Assembly (NCBI GenBank): GCA_047967505.1
Contig: CM106541.1
Length of the DNA stretch: 64,000 bases
Reading direction: 5' to 3' (one strand)
Source of the DNA: Dipteris shenzhenensis
Lineage: Eukaryota; Polypodiophyta; Polypodiopsida; Gleicheniales
Below the pieces are notes generated by a model. It had not been told where the DNA came from. It was given only the letters and a program-made list of their open reading frames with translations, and did not search any database. A program made the translations under genes and the position numbers. Below, one piece after another: positions 41,077 through 51,640 of this stretch (its first letter is position 1; the number at the start of each line of letters is the position of its first letter).

Positions 41077-44016
41077 ACAGCATCGGTAGAGTCGGTGGAT
41101 GAGTCTTCGGCTAGCACTGATGTTACGCAAAGTGGTGAGATGGCCAAGCTGGCTAATCTTATAACAGAGGAGTTCTCTGAATGTTTTAGGGATGAACTAC
41201 CTTATGGGTTACCTCCAGAGCGGAAAGTTCAGCATAAGATTGAACTGATCTCGGGGGCAGAACCTGTAAATAGACCTCCCTATAGAATGAGTTTTACTGA
41301 AGAAGCGGAGGTGCGTAGGCAACTGGAAGAATACCTCAAGTTGGGGCAGATTCAACCAAGTTTCTCACCTTTTGCTTCGCCAGTGATATTGAAGAGGAAA
41401 AAGGATGATACGTTTCGTCTCTGTATAGATTACAGAGCATTAAATAATATCACTGTTAAGCACAGGTATCCGATGGCTCGGATTGATGATTTGCTAGATG
41501 CATTACATGGAGCCGTGATTTTCAGCAAGATAGACCTTAAGTGCGGCTATCATCAGATCCGGATTAGAGCCGAGGATGTGCATAAAACCGCTTTTAGAAG
41601 CAGGTTTGGTCATTATGAGTTTTTGGTAATGCCTTTCAGACTTACCAATGCTCCAGCGACCTTCGTCATGCTTATGAACGATTTACTACGTCCGTATATC
41701 GGAAAGTTCGTAGTACATTTTATTGACGATATCTTGATATTCAGTAAAAGTGTTACTGAGCATCGTGAACACTTAAGGATAGTGTTCAGTACTTTGAGGA
41801 AAGCCAGTCTTTATGTAAATAAAAAGAAAACTATACTGTGTATGGTTAGGCTTGAGTATTTAGGGTTCATAATTACTCGACAGGGGGTAGAGATGGATCC
41901 GAAGAAAGTGGCTGCGATACTAACTTGGCCAATCCCTCAGAGTCTGACCGCGCTACGATCATTCTTGGGATTTGTCCAGTTTTATAGAAGGCATATCAAA
42001 GGATATTCCGGAATAGTATCGCCATTGACTGATCTGACCTCAGATAAAGTACCTTTTATTTGGGGACAGAATCAACAAGAAAGTTTTAACACCATAAAAC
42101 AAGCTGTGGTCTCAGGACCGGTGTTAAAAATAGTTGATCCCCAGAAACCGTTGTTCCTAGAAACCGATGCAAGTGGCATTGCGGTAGGAGCAGTCCTCCT
42201 TCAAGAGGGAAGGCCAGTAGCCTTCGAAAGCAAGAAGCTTTCTCCCTCTCAAAGGAATTGGCCAACTCATGAATTGGAGTTGTATGCTGTTATCCATGCT
42301 TTGAAAACATGGAGACATTATCTGTATGGTTCAGAGTTTTATGTGGATGTGGATCATGATACTCTGAAACATTTTTGTAAACAGCCTGACTTGAGGGGCC
42401 GCCAAGCTAGGTGGGCAGAGCTCATGCAGGAGTTTAATCTAACGATTCGGTACCGAAGAGGAAAAGACAATAAGGTAGCTGATGCGTTGTCTCGCATTAT
42501 GCACAACCTGAGTTTCACGGTATTAGAGAGTGCTCTAATGACCGAGATAAAAGAAACTCAGAAGGTGGACGAGTTTGTCCAGAGCTTATGGCTTAAGGCT
42601 CATGTGTTAAAACCCGGGGAAAGTGAAAAGGATGACCTGGCATCCAGAAAAGGCCAAACTTATGCAAGATATACCATAAGGGATGGTATGCTAGTTAGAA
42701 ATGGCAAGGTTGTAGTACCTGGTCAGAATGATCTCAGGCAGAGAGTCATTCGACAATGCCATGATAGCCCGTGTGCGGGACATCCAGGAGTCGAGAAGAC
42801 ATATGATCTCGTGAAGCGAGATTTCTTTTGGCCAAAGATGAAAAAGCATATTCATGAATATGTGACACGGTGTTTCTCGTGTCAGGTAAGTAAGGCCGAG
42901 CGGGTGAAGCCACCCGGACTTTTACAGCCCTTGGAAATATCACTAAGTAAGTGGGAGAGCATTTCCATGGACTTTATTGTAGGGTTACCTACAACACAAG
43001 GAGGGTATAATTCTATCCTTGTGGTGGTTGATCGTCTAACCAAGATGGCTCACTTCATTCCGACTAGAGAGTCTATTAGTGCCCCGCAAGTAGCGGAGTT
43101 GTTTATTAGACATATATTTCGTCTGCATGGATTGCCTAGATCCATAGTGTCAGACAGAGATGTCAGGTTTACCGGTCACTTTTGGACAGCGGTATTCGAG
43201 ACACTAAGGACTGAGTTGGGAATGAGTAGTGGGGATCATCCTGAGACGGATGGTCAGACGGAGAGAGTCAACCAGATTTTAGAGGATATGCTGAGAGCAT
43301 ATGTGTCATTAAGGCAACATACATGGGACAAGTGGTTGCCATTGTTGGAGTTTGCCTACAATGATCGAAAACATTCATCTACTGGGTTCAGTCCGTTTGA
43401 ACTGAACTATGGTTATAGGCCAGCCAATCCGACTATAGTTGGAGTACCTCAGAAAGTGCCTAGTGCCGCGAACTTTGTAGTTCAGATGCGGGAGATGCTA
43501 GCACTTGCGAGAGCTAACATCCGCCAGGCTATGGATAGAGCCAAGGTGTATGCGGATGAAAATCGGTCTATAAGAGTATTTGAAGAAGGAGAAAAAGTTT
43601 TTCTCAGAATTCCTTCGCACTCGAAGTCGTTGACTTCAGGAGAGTGTGCTAAGTTATCACCTCGATACTGTGGGCCGTGGTTAATTCTAAAGAGAATAGG
43701 CAGTGTAGCCTATAAATTAGAATTGCCACAGGGGTGTAAGGTGCACCCGGTTTTTCATGTTTCACGTTTAAAGAAATTTTTACATACTGGTGACTCACTA
43801 ATCGAAGGTGTGGTTTTGTTTCAGGAGATAGAGGATATTGCAAGGCGCAAACCAACAAGAATCCTGGACCGAGGAACAATGCAAATACGAAATCGGAAGA
43901 TACCCACGGTGTTGGTTGCATGGCATGGTCAGCCTCTATCCGAAGCTACCTGGGAATCCGTATATCAGTTGCGGAGAGTGTTCCCAGACTTTATCATCGA
44001 GGACGCTGATGTCTGA
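41077..44016 (+). CDS. pol: Chromovirus Pol: RT, RNase H, integrase, chromodomain
   Basis: Same frame as gag-pr; the first ATG is at 41095, giving 973 residues. RT blocks: PVNRPPYRMS, VILKRKKDDTFRLCIDYRAL, FSKIDLKCGYHQIRI, and the catalytic HFIDDILIFS. RNase H: LETDASGIAVGAVLL, with Glu in WPTHELELYAVIHAL. Integrase zinc residues: CHDSPCAGHPG and CFSCQ; DDE core: ISMDFIVGLP, IVSDRDVRFTG, TDGQTERVNQ. The last 55 residues form a chromodomain (VLVAWHGQPLSEATWESV), which directs integration to marked chromatin in this group. No internal stop. Expression would need readthrough of the TAA or internal initiation. Confidence 0.93.
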   Translation, partial: TASVESVDESSASTDVTQSGEMAKLANLITEEFSECFRDELPYGLPPERKVQHKIELISGAEPVNRPPYRMSFTEEAEVRRQLEEYLKLGQIQPSFSPFASPVILKRKKDDTFRLCIDYRALNNITVKHRYPMARIDDLLDALHGAVIFSKIDLKCGYHQIRIRAEDVHKTAFRSRFGHYEFLVMPFRLTNAPATFVMLMNDLLRPYIGKFVVHFIDDILIFSKSVTEHREHLRIVFSTLRKASLYVNKKKTILCMVRLEYLGFIITRQGVEMDPKKVAAILTWPIPQSLTALRSFLGFVQFYRRHIKGYSGIVSPLTDLTSDKVPFIWGQNQQESFNTIKQAVVSGPVLKIVDPQKPLFLETDASGIAVGAVLLQEGRPVAFESKKLSPSQRNWPTHELELYAVIHALKTWRHYLYGSEFYVDVDHDTLKHFCKQPDLRGRQARWAELMQEFNLTIRYRRGKDNKVADALSRIMHNLSFTVLESALMTEIKETQKVDEFVQSLWLKAHVLKPGESEKDDLASRKGQTYARYTIRDGMLVRNGKVVVPGQNDLRQRVIRQCHDSPCAGHPGVEKTYDLVKRDFFWPKMKKHIHEYVTRCFSCQVSKAERVKPPGLLQPLEISLSKWESISMDFIVGLPTTQGGYNSILVVVDRLTKMAHFIPTRESISAPQVAELFIRHIFRLHGLPRSIVSDRDVRFTGHFWTAVFETLRTELGMSSGDHPETDGQTERVNQILEDMLRAYVSLRQHTWDKWLPLLEFAYNDRKHSSTGFSPFELNYGYRPANPTIVGVPQKVPSAANFVVQMREMLALARANIRQAMDRAKVYADENRSIRVFEEGEKVFLRIPSHSKSLTSGECAKLSPRYCGPWLILKRIGSVAYKLELPQGCKVHPVFHVSRLKKFLHTGDSLIEGVVLFQEIEDIARRKPTRILDRGTMQIRNRKIPTVLVAWHGQPLSEATWESVYQLRRVFPDFIIEDADV

Positions 44017-44028
44017 AGAGGGAAGGAA
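44012..44028 (+). other. Chromovirus polypurine tract
   Basis: TGAAGAGGGAAGGAA directly precedes the 3' LTR. Confidence 0.75.
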
Positions 44029-44492
44029 TGTTACGCTCTAGCCGAGGTAGCATGACCTCGGAAGAATCAGTCGACATTTCCCTTATAGGATCTATTTTTA
44101 TAATATATGTGTTTGCACTTTATGTAAATGATCGGGAGGGATTAATGTCAAGGTCCTAGGTGAGGGCTGATAGCACCAGACTAGATAGATCTGAGACCAA
44201 GGGCCTAGTGCAAAGATTGTGCCTAGGGGTAAGGAATTAAATGCATCCCAAGAGAGGGGTGAAATGTTGCATTAGGAAGGCCCTATATGGATGACATGTG
44301 GCATCTAGATCTATCTAGGGATTTGGGGTCTGTCAAGGCTTGTGAGAGAATGGAAGAATTGTGGATTTACGTGATTTCGAAAAAACTCTTTCTCTCTCGC
44401 TGGGAAGCCTTGGTAGAATTGGCTGGGTGGATAATCATGGTGCTACTCCCGTGATCAGTAAGTAGAAGCTAGGATAGAGAAATCAGGTTACA
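44029..44492 (+). repeat. Chromovirus 3' LTR
   Basis: 464 bp; two differences from the 5' LTR. Confidence 0.95.
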
Positions 44493-45112
44493 GCCATAAC
44501 AGCCCAAATGATCTCCTAATCATAACCCAAATCTTGCAAGCGTCTGATAAGCCAAGCTCTCAGCATTGTAGCAAAGGCTTTGCGAAAATCCACAAACCAG
44601 AAATACACCCTATGCTTCATGTCATGGCTTCTCAATGATATCTTGAGGGTATGTGACTCTAGAATCCCATGATCGTGGCAAAATCCACCCTGTTCCTCAG
44701 CCCTGAGTCACTCCATATGTGCAAATCGGTTGACCTCTATGTCAAGTATTGATGCAGAAAGCTTGAACATGACATGCCCAATCATAATGGTCCTATAGTT
44801 TTCACTGCTCATGGGATCCCCTACTTTGTGAATGGGGATGATAGTGCTAAGGGTCCATGTGTGAAGGGAGAGTAAGTAAATTGCTTCGTTACCAAGCTTT
44901 GCTAAGTACTCCACATGTCTCTCTACTTTTGTTCATGTATGCTATCTCCCATGTCTATCCACTGACCACTGGTAAAAGGGACCATGGGCTCTAGTGTGTC
45001 TCTGTATAAAGGCTACGTCTCATCTTGCATAAGACTTCAAGAAATTCCCTAGCTCTAACCATAAGGTACCATTGCAGTTCCAAACAATGGTACAAAAGGA
45101 AACCACCACCAC
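44493..45112 (-). pseudogene. LINE-Z minus copy, endonuclease start joined to RT N-terminal part
   Basis: Starts with the GCCAT duplication. Minus-strand reading from about 45110: TIVWNCNGTLWLELGNF is the endonuclease opening (compare 48030-48090 on the plus copy). Near 44920 it passes directly into RT sequence (EYLAKLGNEAIYL, IPIHKVGDPMSSENYRTIM, then VYFWFVDFRKAF near 44580). Most of the endonuclease is therefore deleted. It continues at 37897 beyond the inserted chromovirus. Confidence 0.75.
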
Positions 45113-45174
45113 ATCTACCTCATCCTTAGCCTCTGTAGATTCGACTTCAGCCTCACTACCAACGTCCTCGATCT

Positions 45175-46745
45175 TAGCCAAGCTATTTAATGAAGCTGTT
45201 TGCTTGGGGTTTCCACGCACCTGGACCATCAACACTATCTCACCCATCCACAAGGCAGGGGATCCCATGAACGCGGAGAACTACAGGACCATTATGATTG
45301 GACATGTCATGTCCAAGATTTATGCATCAGTACTTGATTATGAGGTCAACAGATTTGCAGAGTGTCGAGGACTCAGAGCAGCAAGACAGGCTGGTTTCAG
45401 ACGGGATCATGGGACCATGGACCATATTCTCGCGTTCAGATGTATCTTCGAGGAGGTGAGGGCATGAAAGCAGAGGGTTTATTGTTGCTTTGTGGATTTC
45501 CGCAAGGCATTTGACAGTGTTCCGAGAGCCCGCCTCATACGTTGCCTACAAGGAAGATGATTTGGGCTGTCATGGCACTTTATGAGCGAGTTTCAGGCAG
45601 AGTCCGGACAGGATCTAGATGAATAGACGAGTTCATGAGTACTATCGGGGTCAAACAAGGGTGCCCATTATCAGCTACCTTGTTTGGCCTCTACATCGAT
45701 GAGCTCGAGACAATGATGCAGGCATAGGGTAGGGTAGGATGCTCTCTTGCGGGCACGTTGATCCAGATATTGCCTTACGCAGATGACGTGGCTCTCTTGT
45801 CCTCCTCAGCAAAGGGGCTCTACAGACATCTGGACGCACTGCAGTCCTTTTGTGAGTCTCATGATTTGAAGGTCAACTTGGGTAAAACCAAGGTTATGAT
45901 CTTCAATACATCTCGAGCCATCATGCGCGATGAGCATTTTACATTTGATGGGTCCCTTGTTGAGGTAGTTTCATCATACACCTATCTTGGGGTCGTCTTT
46001 TCGGACCCATCTTCACTATGAGACCTGCGATGAATGCACACTTGAGCAGAGGATATGCTTCATTGGCTAGACTAGAGAGGTAGTGCTTCCGCTCTCACTT
46101 TCAGGATCCACGGACCAAAGGGTTGCTTTTTGACTCCTTGGTCCATGGCAATCCATGCTGGGGGCCAGACTTGTCTGATACAGAGTGGGCCAGGGTGGAG
46201 TGGCTACAGGTTCTCATGTTATCATGGATGATCCGTGGTAAGCCATCCGTCCCTCACCAGATCATCCGGGTGGAGTTTGGGTCACCCCCATTACAACTAG
46301 ATGCTGCATTTCAGGTCATTACGTATCTGTACCGAGTCAAGGAGTATGGGGATTAAAGATCCGGGCGTAGCAGGATACCATGGCTAGCATTGTCCTCTTC
46401 TATGGCACTTGCAGCAGGGGAGACCAAAGGTGTTGGTATGCACGCACAGAGAGATGGTTTGCAGGACTAGGGCTCCACATGGACAGACTACCTCCTTTCT
46501 AGTACAACATGGATGCTCCTTTCTCCCCCCTCCTATCACACGAGGTTAACCAGGTTATCCGTAAGGATCTACTACAGCTACACACATTCCGGACTTGGTT
46601 GGGCCCGAGTGATCTTCCAGTGAAGCTGGGCTTCTATAGAGATCACTTCTTACATATCACAGCAGAGGGTTTCATTGATCCACCAAGATACACGCAGATT
46701 CACCTACCCCACTCGCTGAGGATCTCTCTTGAGCAGTTTCTGACC
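45175..46745 (+). pseudogene. LINE-Z plus copy 1: RT fragment
   Basis: Encodes ILAKLFNEAVCLG, NAENYRTIMIGHVMSKIYAS, RQAGFRRDHGTMDHILAF, then VYCCFVDFRKAFDSVPRARL (palm Asp) after a TGA near 45465. Further on come VKQGCPLSATLFGLYIDELE and YADDVALLSSSAKGL (catalytic), HLDALQSFCESHDLKVNLGK and IFNTSRAIM. Several stops and frameshifts occur (45465, 45560-45625, 45725, 46019). It ends near 46740, where ORF1-type sequence of the next copy begins. It lies head-to-head with the minus copy. Confidence 0.78.
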
Positions 46746-46747
46746 TA

Positions 46748-47904
46748 TTCGAAGTGGACTCGAGGTAAACAGCAAGGCAAAGGTAGGACCCGCCTCAGCT
46801 TCTTCAGCATCTATCTCTACCTCAACCTCAACCTCAACTCCCGCTACAGTGTCAGTTTCGTTTTCAGCTCCAACCTCAGCTCCCTCTATCTCTATCTCTA
46901 CTTTGACTTCAATCCCCGCTTCAGGCCTAGCTCTAGTTCCAGTCTCAGCTCCATCTACATCTACGATCAGTCACATACTCATGCCCATGGCGCCGGTTGT
47001 TGTTCGCTTTCCCTCTTCTCCTATTACAGCTCTCGCATAGCTTATGACCCCTACTTCGGAGGTGTCATACACTGTGCTGCATTACGCTTCACTCTCCCCT
47101 CTCCCTCTCAGTCAACCCACCCTCCCACACCCTGTTGGGACTACCTCATCCATTCCACTGTCATTTCTGTTCCTCACTCAGCCACCGTCTAGTTTTCGGT
47201 GCCACAGTCACCACAGTTTCAGCATGGACATGGGTGGACTGACACACCAGAGGCCCGTGAGACCCTACTCACGAAGATACATAGTTTTCGTGAGCGTGAG
47301 ATGGAGCTGGCTCGCTTCGCATGGGAGCAGGTCCGCTTCAACCAAGAGCAGAGCCGCATCATACACACAGGAGCAGGCGGGTCTTATTCAGGGACTCAGA
47401 CATGATATCATGCAGCTCCGACAGGAGGTCATAGCCATACACACTGCCCCAGGGAGTACCTCGGTGGTCGAGGCACAGATTGCGAGCATGCAATCTGCTA
47501 TTGAGGAGACTTCCAGATGGGTTGACGTGGCCAAATGGGAATCCGCAAGGGTCACCGTTTCGGCTACCCTCATGGAGCAACAGCAGAGAGCCAGTAAGGC
47601 TCTCAACATCAGAGTACGCGGGATCCCACGCACTGAGGCTACACCGATGGTAGATGCGACTGCGTTCGTGACTGCTACCCTGGGTGTGGCTGAGCACAAG
47701 ATAGAGAGGGCGTGGCGGGTGGGGAGAGATCCCAACCAAGAGCAACCCCTGATCATACGATTTCATGACACTCAGGCACGACTTTCAGCTCTACGACGTA
47801 GGTCAGTCCTTCGAGATCAGCCAGCGATCTCCATGGATGAGAACCTCACACCTCTACAGGTTGAGGAGAGGCGCTCTTTGCTGCTGCAGCGGGATCAGGC
47901 CTGA
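46748..47904 (+). pseudogene. LINE-Z plus copy 2 ORF1 (coiled coil and RRM-type domain)
   Basis: Begins inside ORF1; the start of this ORF survives elsewhere on the minus strand at 56646-56425. Three frames are used in turn. First a Ser/Thr/Pro stretch (46849-47040), then a helical segment (ETLLTKIHSFREREMELARF, 47230-47350). Last, from about 47370, are a coiled coil and a domain with ALNIRVRGIPRTEATP, ERAWRVGRDPNQEQPLIIRF and a C-terminal AISMDENLTPLQVEERRSLL. That order (coiled coil, RRM, C-terminal domain) is that of L1 ORF1p with a Transposase_22-type fold. It differs from the DUF4283 ORF1 of the other LINEs here. Confidence 0.75.
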
Positions 47905-47999
47905 AAGGAGGGGAAGTGGGCAGTGGTACGAGAGAGACGACTTCTTACAGGCCCCCGTAGGACCCTTGCCCCCTCCCCTACATAGGGAAGCGGGGCCTA

Positions 48000-48772
48000 T
48001 GAGACTCAAATATCCGAGACCCTGTCCTGCACCATTTGGAACTGTAATGGTACCTTATGGTCAGAACCAGGGAACTTCTCATAATTCTATACAAGCCACG
48101 ACATAGTCTTCTATACAGAGACACATCAGAGTCCAGAGCGCCCTCTCCCAATAGTCAACAGATATACATGGGAGTCTGCCTACAGAGATGAGACGAGGGG
48201 TACAGGAGGAGTTCGAGGTTCAGGTGGAGTTGCAGTCCTTTTCAGATCCACACTTCGGGGAATCATTTCAGTAGAGCAGAGAGATACACATTCCAGATTT
48301 CTTTGGATCCGGATACGACACACGGACAGCCAGGATACGTTTGTCGCAGTTTGCTACTTCCCCCCGGAGACCTCCCACTTTGCCAGAGATATTCGAGGTG
48401 ATTATGAGACATCCCCATTTGCTATCCTTTATCAGTCCATCGTTGACTTTTCTAGCCGCGGAGAAGTCCTTCTAGTGGGGGACTTCAACGCGAGGACAAG
48501 GACCCGTCAGGTACCACTTCTTGATTTCAGAGATGATTCCACTCTACTGGCAGATGTTGACCTTGAGGAGGTAGGTATGCTACGGGTTTCGGCTGACAGG
48601 CGAGGTCCACTCTCATCCTATGGGCAGGCCCTATTAGACCTAGGCAGAATACATGATCTCATTATCTATAATGGTCTTGACACAGATGGCCCGCTTCAGG
48701 TGGTTTCACATGCTTTCCACATGGGGGAGGCTCCAGTGTTGTTCATTACATCATGGGATCCCCTGTGGTTCT
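48000..48772 (+). pseudogene. LINE-Z plus copy 2 ORF2 endonuclease
   Basis: APE-type endonuclease in mixed frames. It begins TIWNCNGTLWSEPGNF, with its first catalytic Glu near YTETHQSPER. GVAVLFRSTLRGI and RFLWIRI follow, then the LVGDFNARTRTRQ block with catalytic Asp/Asn at about 48475-48500. An open frame of 131 codons runs from 48475. Similarity to LINE stops near 48772, where an inserted or replaced segment starts. Confidence 0.75.
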
Positions 48773-49284
48773 TAAGACACTCGTGTCTTATGATAAGACA
48801 CTTAAGACACGTGTCTTACCTTAAAACACCTTTAGACACTCCTGATTATTTTTTTTGGGGTCAGGTGTAACAACTAACATTGAGTTTGACTTAACCATGC
48901 TATCATTGATGGTGACTTTGGATCCAGCAGTGGTAGTGACCTCGTAGATTCCACTTAGGCTGAATCTTGAGAGATGTTGACTCTCGAGAGGCGAAAGTTT
49001 CGTTTCGATTATATGTATCAAGATGCACATTTCATTCATGTCACATCTGACTAACTGTTGCCATGCTACCTACGTTTATTGATCTATGATCTATTGATTT
49101 ATGCAAATTTCATTCATGTCACATCTGACGGATTGACTGTTGCCATGCTACCTACATTTATTGATCTATGATGATTGGTATATAATCTATGTAGCCCTCT
49201 AGGCTCTTGTTAAGTTGTTTATCTGGATGTTTGAATATCAAGATTCAATTGTCAGTTTAAACCTTTAAAGTCGTGAGTCGTGAC
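48773..49284. other. Foreign segment between LINE-Z endonuclease and RT
   Basis: The left end has nested inverted repeats: CTTAAGACACTCGTGTCTTA and the palindrome AAGACACGTGTCTT at about 48804-48817. Inside, a segment with TTTCATTCATGTCACATCTG and TGTTGCCATGCTACCTAC is duplicated (about 49027-49096 and 49107-49172). No coding region. The missing RT N-terminal part suggests replacement as well as insertion. It could be a non-autonomous DNA element or a repair patch; ends and duplication were not resolved. Confidence 0.5.
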
Positions 49285-50810
49285 TTGCAAGGTCTTGAGC
49301 TATGACTCTGACCAGGAGATCATTTGGGCTGTCATGGCACTTTACGAGAGAGTTTCTGGCAGAGTTCGGGTAGGATCCGGGTGGACAAACGAGATCATGA
49401 GTACCATCGGGGTCAAACAAGGGTGTCCTTTGTCGCCTACCTTGTTTGGCCTCTACATTGACGAGCTTGAGACAGTGATGCAGACATAGGGGGGTGTAGG
49501 TTGCTCTCTTGCGGGCACGTTGATCCAGATTTTGCTCTATGCAGATGACGTGGCTCTCTTGTCTTCCTCAGCAGAGGGGCTTCAAAGACACCTAGATGCA
49601 CTACAGTCCTTTTGTGAGTCTCATGATTTGAAGGTCAACCTGGGTAAAACCAAGGTCATGATCTTCAATACATCTCGAGCCATCATGCGTCAGGAGCAGT
49701 TCACATTTGCGGGGTCATCTCTTGAGATAGTTTCATCATACACTTATCTTGGGGTTATCTTCTCCGGACCGAGCTTCACTATGAGACCCGCGATGTAGGC
49801 ACGCTTGAGTAGAGGGTATGCCTCATTGGCCAGGCTAGAGAGGCAGTGCTTTCGCTCACACTTTCAGGATCCACGCACCAAGGGATTGCTTTTTGACTCC
49901 TTGGCTCGTCCAACGGGGATGTACGGCAGTCCTTGTTGGGGGTCAGACTTGTCGGATACAGAGTGGGCCCGTGTGGAGCGGCAGAGACTCTCATGCTATC
50001 ACGGATGATTCATGGTAAGTCATCCGTTCCTCACCAGATCATTCAGGCTGAGTTTGGGTCACCCCCTTTATAGCTAGATGCTGCATTTTAGGTCATCACA
50101 TATCTGTACCGAGTTAGGGAATATGGGGATTATACCTCGCGGCGTAGCAGGCTACCATGGATAGCTTTATCCTCTTCTATGACACTTGCAGCAGGAGGAG
50201 ATCAGAGGTGCTGGTATGCATGTACAGAGAGATGGTTTGAGCGACTGGGACTCCACATGGATAGACTACCTCCCTTCCAGTATAGCATGGATGCTCCATT
50301 CTCTCCCCTCTTATCACACGAGGTCAACCAGGTTATCCGTGAGGATCTACTACAGCTACACACTTTTCGGACCTGGTTGGAACCGAGTGAACTCCCAGTG
50401 AAGCTTAGCTTCTACAGAGATCACTTGTTACATATCACAGCGGAGGGTTTCATTGACCCACCAGGATACACACAGATTCACCTACCCCACTTGATGAGGA
50501 TCTCTCTTGGGCAATTCCGGGTCTCTTCACACAGACTTCGCATCGAGAGCGGCCGAGCAGAGCGACTACCCAGGGAGCAGCGCATATGCACACTATGTGA
50601 CATACAGGAGGTTGAAACACAGGAGCATTTCATCTTCAGGTGTCCTGTAGGCTGTGTACTATGAGATCCGAGGACGTTTCCACTGCCTCTTCAGAGATAG
50701 TTATGGGATTTTAGCCCATTTCCTCTCCTACCTAGACCAGCGGTGTTTGGCAGGTTTCATTCATGAGGCACTTGGACACCGCGAGAGGATACTCCGAGCA
50801 CGGAGATAGG
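49285..50810 (+). pseudogene. LINE-Z plus copy 2 ORF2 RT C-terminal part and zinc region
   Basis: Blocks: EIIWAVMALYERVSGRVRVG, TIGVKQGCPLSPTLFGLYID, LIQILLYADDVALLSS (catalytic, from about 49520), HLDALQSFCESHDLKVNLGK. The C-terminal region includes ICTLCDIQEVETQEHFIFRC (about 50584-50645), a CCHC-type cluster that may bind the RNA. Stops at 49487-49489, 49796-49798 and 50007 break the frame. Clade not assigned; it is clearly distinct from the L1-type LINEs of this window. Confidence 0.78.
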
Positions 50811-51362
50811 AGCAGATTTCTTCCTCAGTTGATCCCTCTCAGAGCTCTATCACGGAGTTCTTTCAGCTAGATCACATGGACCCCAACGAGACGAGGCCTC
50901 GACATGACTGTGACCTAGAGCCCCTGACCCGAGAGCGCAGACAGAGGGTCGACACACATATCACACTTGGAGACATCCCCTCCTTGTTTAGAGTTGGAGC
51001 GCGACTGACGGGGGTCAGAGTAGCCCTGGTTAGACGCAGAGCTACGACTTAGGAGACGTGCCAGGACCACACCTCGGAGTGGCCGACAGCACTCTATTGC
51101 CGACTTCATGCCTCCACTGCCTCATCCATCCTGATATCTTGCTGTTGCTGGGGATGATGATGCTGAGATTGATATATAGTCGACCATCGACATGACTATG
51201 TTGTACTTACGACTTAGTACTGCCACTCTGCATTTTTGCATTGGTATGGACGCTCGTTTAGTAGCTCCACTACCACAACTCGTTGTATCAGGATTTTCAC
51301 AGTCTCATAGACCCATCGGTCTTCCGAAGACTTTAATAAACTTTCTTTCTTTCTTTCTTTCT
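50811..51362 (+). other. LINE-Z 3' region and (CTTT)n tail
   Basis: Continues with decayed ORF2 sequence (LEPLTRERRQRVDTHITLGD). The terminal ACTTTAATAAACT is followed by (TTTC)n at 51343-51362. The equivalent minus-copy end has (CT)n. This gives a consistent microsatellite 3' end for the family. Confidence 0.7.
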
Positions 51363-51640
51363 CTCACTTCACACAACCTCCTCTTGTTTTTTCTCTGTCT
51401 TCTATTTGTACAGCCTGCCGTATAGCTCCGTAACCGCTCCATACAGCTCGCAGGACATCTCCGTAACCCCTCCGTACAGCTCGTCGCATTTTCTCCGTAT
51501 TGTCCGGTACAGTTCCTCGTAGCTCCTCCGTACAGTCCCAAAGCCTCCCCTCCAGGGCGCATCGAGTTTACTCGGTCCCTAACTGTCCATCGTTGACAGT
51601 GCTCAAAAGGTTCCTCATTGAGTGTTTGTATGTTGGGATC
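51363..51640 (+). promoter_or_regulatory. CCGTACAG-rich patch
   Basis: Between 51418 and 51540 there are two exact CCGTACAG and several near copies (CCGTATAG, CCATACAG, CGGTACAG) at 15-25 bp spacing. It resembles the 5' regions of LINE-B and LINE-Ca. It could be the surviving 5' end of an L1-type LINE or part of the copia leader; which cannot be settled here. Confidence 0.4.

Larger units (their letters stand above)
37898..44492 (+). mobile_element. Young chromovirus (Ty3/gypsy with chromodomain), 6.6 kb
   Basis: Complete structure: 464-bp LTRs, iMet primer site, 950-bp leader, gag-protease, RT-RNase H-integrase-chromodomain, purine tract. The two LTRs differ at only two positions (CGC/CAC near 37986/44117 and GGGC/GGGT near 38099/44230), so insertion is recent. 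Gag-pr and pol share one frame and are divided by a single TAA at 41074-41076. It sits inside a minus-strand LINE-Z. The chromodomain and domain order fit the Tekay/Del-type chromoviruses of plants. Confidence 0.95.
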
